Source: an uncultured Eubacteriales bacterium (GTDB lineage: Bacteria > Bacillota > Clostridia > Oscillospirales > Acutalibacteraceae). Taken from it: DNA of 5,498 nucleotides. The position numbers and the translations under genes were made by a program. The notes under the pieces are model-generated. The model saw only the letters and a program-made list of their open reading frames with translations. It had not been told where the DNA came from and searched no databases. Where the stretch lies: contig ONWP01000406.1 of assembly GCA_900321595.1 (NCBI GenBank), forward strand, positions 1-5,498, read 5' to 3'. How positions within the stretch are numbered: position 1 is the stretch's first letter; every line of letters begins with the position of its first letter. Positions 1-5,270 of the stretch are shown one piece after another.

Positions 1-1
1 C

Positions 2-223
2 GAGGGCTACTCCACCGTCCGCGTGATCGTGGACGCCGACGGCGAGGTGCTCAAGCCCGACGTGCACGGCGTGTACACCATCGAGGACGTGACCGACAAC
101 ATGCTCGTCCACGTCTATCTGGACGCCGACACCCAGTCCTCCAACTTCCTGTCCGCGCTGCTGTTTTTCTTCCGGCAGCTGGTGCAGTGGTTCCGCGACT
201 CCTTCAAGGCCTTTGTCGGCTGA
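2..223 (+). CDS. C-terminal end of a probable secreted/surface protein (5' partial)
   Basis: The last 73 residues of a protein whose start lies before the window; it ends at TGA 221-223. About residues 10-47 read as the end of a beta-rich extracellular module: the pattern GVYTIEDVTDNMLVHVYL matches the 'G-YTI-nVT-d--v-V' ending that is common in repeats of Firmicutes surface and cell-wall proteins. A Ser/Gln/Asp linker follows, then a C-terminal tail of about 25 residues rich in Phe, Leu, Trp and spaced Arg/Lys (LFFFRQLVQWFRDSFKAFVG), which would form an amphipathic or membrane-associating helix. There is no LPXTG motif. The enzyme or binding domain, if any, is upstream and not visible, so the function is unknown. 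The gene is closed off by its own terminator and is not part of the following operon. The frame is well supported by codon use; the surface location is inference. Confidence 0.75.
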   Translation, partial: EGYSTVRVIVDADGEVLKPDVHGVYTIEDVTDNMLVHVYLDADTQSSNFLSALLFFFRQLVQWFRDSFKAFVG

Positions 224-245
224 TCAAACCGATGGCAAAGCAAGA

Positions 246-272
246 CCGGCGGCGCGTTCCGCCGGCCTTTTT
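246..272 (+). terminator. Rho-independent terminator of the upstream gene
   Basis: A perfect 7-bp GC stem, CCGGCGG (246-252) pairing with CCGCCGG (259-265), closes a 6-base loop, CGCGTT. Two C residues and a run of five T (268-272) follow. It starts 22 bases after the TGA of the first gene, the right place to end that transcript. It separates that gene from the promoter at 289. Confidence 0.88.
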
Positions 273-288
273 GCGTCCGGGGTTCATA

Positions 289-317
289 TTGACATTTGTT
301 CCGCGTTTTGGTAAAAT
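289..317 (+). promoter_or_regulatory. Near-consensus sigma-A promoter with extended -10
   Basis: The -35 box TTGACA (289-294) is a perfect consensus. The spacer is exactly 17 bases, and the -10 box TAAAAT (312-317) matches 5 of 6 positions. It is preceded by TG at 309-310, giving the extended -10 form TGnTAAAAT. Transcription should start near 323-326, so the transcript would begin in or at the first leader hairpin. It lies just after the terminator and is the only strong promoter I see for the genes from 413 to 5200. Confidence 0.88.
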
Positions 318-322
318 GAAAA

Positions 323-403
323 CGATCCTGCGGGATCGGGTCAGTTCGAAACCATCCTGACCCGGCCGGCGCGCGCGTCCGGCCAAGAATAAAACTACGG
401 GAG
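323..403 (+). promoter_or_regulatory. Structured 5' leader, candidate preQ1 riboswitch
   Basis: Three hairpins precede queT: CGATCC/GGATCG around TGCG (323-338); GGGTCAG/CTGACCC (338-344 with 357-363) around a 12-base loop; and GGCCGG/CCGGCC (364-369 with 379-384) around a CG-repeat loop. An A-rich strand (385-396, AAGAATAAAACT) and the Shine-Dalgarno GGGAG (399-403) follow. The loop end TCC (355-357) can pair with GGA (400-402) if the base of the middle stem opens by one pair. That would give an H-type pseudoknot that hides the Shine-Dalgarno. This order (stem, loop, embedded hairpin, A-rich strand, Shine-Dalgarno) resembles the H-type pseudoknots of known preQ1 riboswitches, and preQ1 classes II and III are known upstream of queT-family genes. 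There is no U-tract, so control would act on translation. The class cannot be decided by eye. The hairpins are seen; the ligand is inferred. Confidence 0.6.
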
Positions 404-412
404 CGACAACAC

Positions 413-1021
413 ATGAAAGAAACGATCGAAACACAACCGAAGAAGTCCCGCCGCGGCAAGACGGACAAGACGGTCTACTACGTCATCGAGGCCGCGATGA
501 TCGCCGCGCTGTACGTGGTGCTGACGATGATCGCGAACATGCTGAACCTGGCCTACGGGGAAATGCAGTTCCGCATCAGCGAGGTGCTCTGCATCCTGCC
601 CGTCTTCACCCCCGCCGCGATCCCGGGACTGACCATCGGCTGTGTGCTTTCCAACATCATCAGCCCCATGGGCTGGATGGATATGGTCTTCGGCTCCGCC
701 GCGACGCTGCTGGCCGCCGTCTGCACCTGGGCGCTGCGCAGGATCACGATCAAGGGCCTGCCGATCCTCTCCTTCCTGCCGCCGATCCTGTTCAACGCCG
801 TCATTGTCGGCGCGGAGCTGACGATCCTCTTCAAATCACCGTTCCTGATGAACGCGCTGTGGGTCGGTCTGGGCGAAGCCGGCGTGCTGTTTGTCCTCGG
901 CATACCCTTCTTCTACGCGATCCGGGCCAGCGGCCTGTTCAGCCGGATCCTGCCCTTCCACGGCGAACGGCAAGCAGCCGTTGAAACGGAATACGGCGAG
1001 GCGTTGGAAACGGAAGAATAA
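413..1021 (+). CDS. queT: QueT-family queuosine-precursor transporter (ECF-type S component)
   Basis: A 202-residue integral membrane protein of the QueT family, substrate-binding membrane subunits thought to import queuosine precursors such as preQ1 or queuine, usually with a shared ECF energy-coupling module. No ECF ATPase or T component lies in this window. About 20 polar, basic residues precede TM1 (about 24-46, with AALYVVLTMI). The family signature follows: YGEMQFRISEVL (49-60), then PAAIPGLTIGCVLSNIISPMG and a MVFGSAATLLAA stretch. Further hydrophobic segments lie at about 56-80, 88-107, 116-140 and 146-170. The last 20 residues are acidic and cytosolic-looking; with the basic head they make it slightly longer than typical members. 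The start ATG is fixed by GGGAG nine bases upstream, which is part of the structured leader. The family call is secure; the exact substrate is inferred. Confidence 0.88.
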   Translation: MKETIETQPKKSRRGKTDKTVYYVIEAAMIAALYVVLTMIANMLNLAYGEMQFRISEVLCILPVFTPAAIPGLTIGCVLSNIISPMGWMDMVFGSAATLLAAVCTWALRRITIKGLPILSFLPPILFNAVIVGAELTILFKSPFLMNALWVGLGEAGVLFVLGIPFFYAIRASGLFSRILPFHGERQAAVETEYGEALETEE

Positions 1022-1051
1022 ACGCAAAAAATACCGAAAGGAACGAGCGTT

Positions 1052-1726
1052 ATGTATAAGATCCTCGTGGCGGACGACGAGCCCGCGATGAACACGCTGG
1101 TATGCGACTTCCTTGCAAAGGAAGGCTATGAGACCATCTCCGCCGAGGACGGCGAAGACGCGCTGGAGAAGTTCCGGGAAAACCCGGACATCTCCCTCGT
1201 CATTCTGGACATCATGATGCCGAAAATCGACGGCTGGGAGGTCTGCAGGACCATCCGCGAGACCTCCAACGTACCCGTGCTGATGCTCAGCGCCCGGTCG
1301 CAGGAGTTCGACGAGCTGACCGGCTTTGAGGCCGGCGCGGACGACTATGTGACGAAGCCGTGCAGCCCCGCGGTGCTGGTCAAGCGCGTCGGCGTGCTGC
1401 TGCGCCGGCAGGGCGCCAGAGAGGCCGAGCACGTCTTCAAGCTGGACGGACTGAAATTCGACACCATCGCGCACGAGGTCATCGTGGACGGCAAAAGCAT
1501 CACGCTCACCCTGAAGGAATACAGCATTCTGTACAAGCTGATCTCCGCCAAGGGCGTGGTTTTTTCCCGCGAACAGCTCCTGGACGACATCTGGGGCTTT
1601 GACTTTGACGGCGATATGCGGACGGTGGACTCCCACGTGGCCAGACTGCGCACGAAGCTGGGCAAGTGGGGCGCCGAGCACATCAAAACCATTTACGGCA
1701 CCGGCTACAAGGTCGACAGCGAGTGA
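1052..1726 (+). CDS. OmpR/PhoB-family response regulator
   Basis: A 224-residue DNA-binding response regulator, the cytosolic output half of the two-component system with the kinase just downstream. The receiver domain (about 3-119) has the acidic pair D8-D9, phospho-acceptor D53 in LVILDIMMP, switch residue S80 in LMLSAR and K102 in YVTKP. The C-terminal winged-helix domain (about 128-222) shows the family landmarks LTLKEYSIL, FSREQLLDDIWG, the recognition helix RTVDSHVARLRTKL and the terminal wing IYGTGYK. All key residues are present and the length is normal, so it should be active. AAAGGA (1037-1042) sits nine bases before the ATG. The gene begins 30 bases after queT with no terminator between, so it is probably co-transcribed. 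It ends 2 bases before the kinase start. Its target genes cannot be read from the sequence; the following genes are candidates. Confidence 0.95.
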   Translation: MYKILVADDEPAMNTLVCDFLAKEGYETISAEDGEDALEKFRENPDISLVILDIMMPKIDGWEVCRTIRETSNVPVLMLSARSQEFDELTGFEAGADDYVTKPCSPAVLVKRVGVLLRRQGAREAEHVFKLDGLKFDTIAHEVIVDGKSITLTLKEYSILYKLISAKGVVFSREQLLDDIWGFDFDGDMRTVDSHVARLRTKLGKWGAEHIKTIYGTGYKVDSE

Positions 1727-1728
1727 TC

Positions 1729-3294
1729 ATGCGGATACCGAAACGCATTCAGGAACACAGAGAGGGTCGTCGCAAGGTGACCCTCTCAAAACGATTATTC
1801 AGGGTCATTTCGGTGATCCTGCTCCTTGTTCTGGTCGCGATCATCTTCGCGACGGAAAAGGGACTGGAGGGGCTGTACCTGATCTCCGCCGGCTTGGCGA
1901 CCTGGCGCGCCTCCGACGCGGTCGAGCTGGCCTATGACCGGTCGCCGCAGACGCTCATGGATCAGCTTGACGAGGTCGAGAGCGACTACGACGTCGGTCT
2001 GGAGATCCTTCTGCCTAACGGCGGTCTCGTCTACGCAACGTATTACCGCGGCGAGATGGACAACGGCCCCTACACGACGGATTCCATCGTCATCCCGGAG
2101 GAGAGCCGGCGAAAGTACGACGTCATCGACGACGCGGACAACTTCGGCGACTCGTTCCATTTCGAGCTGTGGCGGCTGGGGCACGAACCGTCGTCGAACG
2201 AGTATCTGGTGTTCATCCGGCAGTTCAGCAGCGGCCTGACCATGCACGTCTACCGCCTGCGCTCCCCCGTGGACACGAACGCCCGGATCGCGGTCGTCTT
2301 CATCGCCGTGCTGACGATGATCCTGCTGAGCATCGCGCTGACGCTGATCTTCATCTTCGTGAACCGCACGACGAAGCCGCTCATCGAGATGAGCCGCGTG
2401 ACGCAGGATATGTCAAAGCTCGATTTCACGCAGAAATGCGAGCCGAGCAACGTGGAGGAGATCGACCAGCTCTCCCAGAGCATCAACGACATGGGACAGT
2501 CCCTCGAAACGGCGCTGGCCGACCTGTCCCGGCAGAATGAAAAGCTGCAGCAGGACATCGAGCAGGAGCGCACCATCGAGCAGCTGCGCAGCGCGTTCAT
2601 CAACGGCGTCTCCCACGAGCTCAAGACGCCCATCGCCATCATCTCCGGCTACGCGGAGGGCGTGGAGGCGTTCCTGGAGGCCGGCGACGCCGAAAAAGCT
2701 TCGGCGTACTGCCGCACCATCCGCTCCGAGACCGACCGGATGAACAATCTGGTGCTCAAGCTGCTGGAGATCATCAAGTATGAATCCGGCGACTATCAGC
2801 CGGTGGCGGAAAACTTCCGCATCAGCGACATCTTCGACGACTGGTTCCTGCGCAATGAAAAGATCCTTTCGGAAAAGAAGATCTTCGTCGAGAACCTGAC
2901 CGACCCCTCCTTCATCGGACACGCGGACACGTTCATGGTCGCGACGGTCGCCAGCAACTACCTGTCCAACGCCGTTTCACACGCGGAGGGCGAGAAGCGC
3001 ATCACCGTCAACACCGAACGCGTCGGGAACGTCTTCCGCGTCAGCGTCTTCAACACGGGCAAGCCCATCGCCGACAAGGACATCCACAAGATCTGGGACA
3101 GCTTCTACCGCGCGGATAAATCCATGAGCCGCGCGCAGGGACGGTTCGGCCTGGGCCTTGCCGTGGTCGTCTCCATCCAGCGTCTGCAGAACATGGAATA
3201 CGGCGTGCGCAACGAGCCCGACGGCGTGACCTTCTGGTTCGATATCGAGGCGAGCGACGCCGATTTGCCGGACGGGGAGGTCGCCGCGACATGA
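1729..3294 (+). CDS. Membrane sensor histidine kinase with HAMP domain
   Basis: A 521-residue kinase partnered with the preceding regulator. Order: basic N-terminus (1-23), TM1 (about 24-41), extracytoplasmic domain (about 42-185), TM2 (about 187-211), HAMP (about 212-265), coiled coil (about 265-288), dimerisation/phosphoacceptor helix with H296 in VSHELKTP, and an HATPase domain with N-box N410/N414 (SNYLSNAVSHA), G1-like FNTGKPI (441-447), FYRAD F-box and G2 GRFGLGLAVV. G1 carries Asn442 where classical kinases have Asp; I recall this variant in other Firmicutes kinases, so it is probably not a defect. The sensor domain is acidic, has no cysteine and matches no family I recognise. I chose ATG 1729, 2 bases after the regulator's stop; its Shine-Dalgarno is weak (GAG at 1721-1723), so coupling to the regulator is likely. 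GTG 1777, preceded by AGAGGG, is an alternative giving 505 residues with both TMs intact. The frame is also open upstream to 1666, but that part overlaps the regulator gene and reads as nonsense. Confidence 0.94.
   Translation: MRIPKRIQEHREGRRKVTLSKRLFRVISVILLLVLVAIIFATEKGLEGLYLISAGLATWRASDAVELAYDRSPQTLMDQLDEVESDYDVGLEILLPNGGLVYATYYRGEMDNGPYTTDSIVIPEESRRKYDVIDDADNFGDSFHFELWRLGHEPSSNEYLVFIRQFSSGLTMHVYRLRSPVDTNARIAVVFIAVLTMILLSIALTLIFIFVNRTTKPLIEMSRVTQDMSKLDFTQKCEPSNVEEIDQLSQSINDMGQSLETALADLSRQNEKLQQDIEQERTIEQLRSAFINGVSHELKTPIAIISGYAEGVEAFLEAGDAEKASAYCRTIRSETDRMNNLVLKLLEIIKYESGDYQPVAENFRISDIFDDWFLRNEKILSEKKIFVENLTDPSFIGHADTFMVATVASNYLSNAVSHAEGEKRITVNTERVGNVFRVSVFNTGKPIADKDIHKIWDSFYRADKSMSRAQGRFGLGLAVVVSIQRLQNMEYGVRNEPDGVTFWFDIEASDADLPDGEVAAT
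1760..1787 (+). other. 12-bp GNRA-capped hairpin inside the kinase gene start
   Basis: GAGAGGGTCGTC (1760-1771) pairs with GGTGACCCTCTC (1776-1787): nine Watson-Crick pairs at the base, two G-U wobbles, then a C-G pair closing the tetraloop GCAA (1772-1775). It covers about codons 11-20 of the kinase and starts 31 bases after the ATG. The 5' arm contains a Shine-Dalgarno-like AGAGGG (1761-1766), and GTG 1777-1779, in frame with the kinase, lies in the 3' arm. No T-run follows, so it is not a terminator. It could tune kinase translation relative to the regulator or protect an mRNA end. The pairing is seen; the role is inferred. Confidence 0.5.
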
Positions 3295-3980
3295 CTTTTT
3301 CCGTTCAGGCCGCGATCTTCGATATGGACGGCACGCTGCTGGATTCCATGGGCTTCTGGCGCACACTGACGAGCCGGTATCTGGCGTCGATGGGACTGCG
3401 CCTCGACCCGGTCACCGACCGGCAGCTCTACACCATGACGCTCGAGGAGGGCGCGGCGCTCCTGCGGGAGCGGTACGGCATCGAAAAAAGCCCCGGCCAG
3501 ATCGTCCGGGAGACGATGGCGATCGCCGATGATTTTTACCGGAACGAGGCGCCGCTCAAGCCCGGCGCGGACACGCTGATCCGCGGGCTCAAACGTGCCG
3601 GCGTGCCGGTCTGCGTGGCGAGCCTGTCGCCGCTGAACAACGTCCGGTCCGGCTTCGCCCGTCACGGCCTGCTGGAGGAATTCGCCTTCGTCCTGTCGTG
3701 CTACGGCACCGACATGAATAAAGAGACGCCGCAGGTCTACCTGTCGGCGTGCGAGCGGCTCGACGCTTCGCCCGCGCGGACGCTGGTCTTCGAGGACTCC
3801 CCCGTCGCCGCGAAAACCGCCGCCGCTGCCGGCTTCCCGGTGATCGGCATCCGGGACGACTGCTTCCGGGAAACGGAGGACGTTCTGCGGCAGGCATGCG
3901 TCGCCGTGCTCGACACGCCCGGGGATTTTCTGGACACACCGCTTTTCAGAACACTTGCAGAGAAGGGAAACACGACATGA
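3291..3980 (+). CDS. HAD-superfamily hydrolase, subfamily IA (phosphatase/phosphomutase-like)
   Basis: A 229-residue cytosolic HAD enzyme of the beta-phosphoglucomutase/phosphoglycolate phosphatase type. It should cleave or move phosphate on a small metabolite through an aspartyl-phosphate intermediate with Mg2+. Motif I is FDMDGTLLDS (nucleophile D11, acid/base D13). An alpha-helical cap spans about 19-85. Motif II is S111 in CVASLS, motif III is K144 in NKETPQVYL (canonical form GKPxPDxY), and motif IV is FEDSPVAAKTAAAAG (E168, D169), followed by GIRDD. All catalytic residues are present and the length is normal. The substrate cannot be told from sequence; the family is notoriously broad. 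The ATG overlaps the kinase TGA (ATGA, 3291-3294) and has a strong GGGGAGG (3274-3280) ten bases upstream inside the kinase gene. Translation is therefore probably both coupled to the kinase and self-sufficient. Its own stop overlaps the next gene the same way. Confidence 0.92.
   Translation: MTFSVQAAIFDMDGTLLDSMGFWRTLTSRYLASMGLRLDPVTDRQLYTMTLEEGAALLRERYGIEKSPGQIVRETMAIADDFYRNEAPLKPGADTLIRGLKRAGVPVCVASLSPLNNVRSGFARHGLLEEFAFVLSCYGTDMNKETPQVYLSACERLDASPARTLVFEDSPVAAKTAAAAGFPVIGIRDDCFRETEDVLRQACVAVLDTPGDFLDTPLFRTLAEKGNTT
3961..3967 (+). promoter_or_regulatory. Ribosome binding site fixing the aminopeptidase start
   Basis: AGAAGGG lies nine bases before ATG 3977, inside the last codons of the hydrolase gene. 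The aminopeptidase frame stays open upstream to a GTG at 3749, but that extension is Arg/Ala-rich shadow sequence of the hydrolase gene. The site and the ATGA overlap place the true start at 3977. Confidence 0.75.
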
Positions 3981-5200
3981 AAAAAACAACGCTTCGCAGC
4001 TACGCGAAGCTGATCGCCGTCAGCGGCGTCAATATTCAAAAGGGGCAGGACGTGGTCATCCAGTGCGAGCTCGACCAGCCCGAATTCGTCAAAATGCTCG
4101 TCGAGGAGTGCTACCGCGCCGGCGCGCGCAAGGTGCGCGTGGACTGGAGCTATCAGCCCCTGCAGAAGCTGCACGTGCGGCATCAGACGCTGACGACGCT
4201 GGGCACGGTCGAGGACTGGGAGGAAACGCGCCTGGCGCGCGAGGCCGAGACGCTGCCCTGCCGGATCTACCTGATCTCGGAGGATCCCGACGGGCTGAAA
4301 GGGATCAATCAGGAAAAGATGGCGAAGGCGCGGCAGAAGCGCTACCCCGTCGTCAAGCCCTACCGGGACAAGATGGAAAACCGCTATCAGTGGTGCATCG
4401 CCGCGGTGCCCGGCGCCGCGTGGGCGAAGAAGCTCTTCCCCGAGCTGCCGAAGGGCAGAGCGGTGGAAAAGCTCTGGGAGGCGATCCTCGCCACCAGCCG
4501 CGTGACCGACGACCCGATCGCGGCGTGGCAGGCGCACAACCGCGACCTGCACGACCGGTGCGCGCACCTGAACGCGCTCGGTATCGAAAAGCTCGTCTAC
4601 CGTGGGGACAACGGCACCGACCTGACCGTCGGCATGATCCCGGACGGCGTATTCAAGGGCGGCGGGGACGTCAGTTTGCAGGGGATCTTCTTCAACCCGA
4701 ACATCCCCACCGAGGAATGCTTCATCTCCCCCATGCGCGGCGTCGCCGAGGGGATCGTCTACGCGACGAAGCCGCTTTCCTATCAGGGGCAGCTGATCGA
4801 GGACTTCTCCGTCCGGTTTGAGAACGGCAGGGCCGTCGAGGTGCGCGCCGAGAAGAACGAGGCGCTCTTAAAGCAGATGATCGCCATGGACGAGGGCGCG
4901 GCGTATCTGGGCGAATGCGCGCTGGTGCCGGTCGACTCCCCGATCTCCGAGAGCGGCCTGCTCTTCTACGAGACGCTCTTTGACGAGAACGCGGCCTGCC
5001 ATCTGGCGCTGGGCGAGGGCTTCGCCGACACGATCCGCGACTTTGAGAAATATACGCTCGACGAGTGCCGCAAAAAGGGCATCAACGAGTCCATGATCCA
5101 CGTGGACTTCATGATCGGTTACGAGGGACTGGATATCGACGCCGTCACCCGCGACGGAAAAACCGTCCCGATCTTCCGCAGAGGCACCTGGGCGTTCTGA
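3977..5200 (+). CDS. M29-family metallo-aminopeptidase (AmpS/AmpT/PepS type)
   Basis: A 407-residue cytosolic aminopeptidase of MEROPS family M29, dinuclear-metal enzymes that remove N-terminal residues from peptides. The length is typical. The N-terminal domain (about 1-200) starts YAKLIAVSGVNIQKGQDVVI, a family hallmark. The C-terminal metal domain holds the expected ligands: E246/E247 in NIPTEECF, E313 in YLGECALVPVDSPIS, H342 in LFDENAACHLALG, and H375 and D377 in SMIHVDFMIG. The position seven residues after H342, where T. thermophilus AmpT has the active-site Tyr352 as I recall it, is Phe349 here; this may be normal for a Clostridia subgroup. There is no signal peptide. The start is set by AGAAGGG and the ATGA overlap with the hydrolase gene (3977-3980), so translational coupling is likely. 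It probably serves peptide turnover or nutrition; its link to the two-component system is unknown. The family is secure, the specificity is not. Confidence 0.93.
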   Translation: MKKTTLRSYAKLIAVSGVNIQKGQDVVIQCELDQPEFVKMLVEECYRAGARKVRVDWSYQPLQKLHVRHQTLTTLGTVEDWEETRLAREAETLPCRIYLISEDPDGLKGINQEKMAKARQKRYPVVKPYRDKMENRYQWCIAAVPGAAWAKKLFPELPKGRAVEKLWEAILATSRVTDDPIAAWQAHNRDLHDRCAHLNALGIEKLVYRGDNGTDLTVGMIPDGVFKGGGDVSLQGIFFNPNIPTEECFISPMRGVAEGIVYATKPLSYQGQLIEDFSVRFENGRAVEVRAEKNEALLKQMIAMDEGAAYLGECALVPVDSPISESGLLFYETLFDENAACHLALGEGFADTIRDFEKYTLDECRKKGINESMIHVDFMIGYEGLDIDAVTRDGKTVPIFRRGTWAF

Positions 5201-5260
5201 GCTCCCAGCCGAACAGGAAAGACCGGCCGCGGCGGATGCCGCTTGAAAGACGAGAAAAAC

Positions 5261-5266
5261 GAGGTG
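5261..5266 (+). promoter_or_regulatory. Strong Shine-Dalgarno before the last gene
   Basis: GAGGTG, fully complementary to the 16S rRNA tail, sits only four bases before ATG 5271. The spacing is short but usable. It is the main support, with the two hydrophobic segments, for calling the open frame at the window end a real gene. Confidence 0.7.
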
Positions 5267-5270
5267 GATT

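Noticed and set aside
323..338. First leader hairpin considered as a terminator or attenuator
   Set aside because: No T-tract follows, and it sits at the predicted transcript start, so it cannot terminate transcription usefully; it is treated as part of the leader fold.
370..377. CGCGCGCG alternating run considered as a repeat or Z-DNA element
   Set aside because: It is only eight bases and is better explained as the loop of the embedded leader hairpin.
1004..1032. Possible separate promoter for the regulator (TTGGAA, 17 bases, AAAAAT)
   Set aside because: Only 4 of 6 matches in each box, and it overlaps the queT end; too weak to call beside the near-perfect promoter at 289-317.
836..1681. 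Long reverse-strand open frame (281 codons) opposite queT and the regulator
   Set aside because: It lies antisense to two clearly conserved genes, its product is rich in His, Gln, Arg and Val with no domain pattern, and long antisense frames are expected where third positions are GC-rich.
1666..1728. 21-codon N-terminal extension of the kinase from ATG 1666
   Set aside because: It reads the conserved end of the regulator gene in another frame and adds only a His/Arg-rich string with no ribosome site.
3749..3976. 76-codon N-terminal extension of the aminopeptidase from GTG 3749
   Set aside because: The extension is Arg/Ala-rich and is the hydrolase gene read in another frame; the ribosome site at 3961-3967 and the family-typical N-terminus fix the start at 3977.
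3105..4567. Overlapping reverse-strand open frames (294 and 276 codons) opposite the hydrolase and aminopeptidase
   Set aside because: Same GC-driven shadow effect; no ribosome site, no recognisable motif, and the + strand holds complete enzymes with all catalytic residues.
5229..5242. Small hairpin GCGGC-GGAT-GCCGC after the aminopeptidase, considered as a terminator
   Set aside because: The stem is only 5 bp and is followed by TTGAAAG, not a T-run; such GC stems are common by chance at this base composition.
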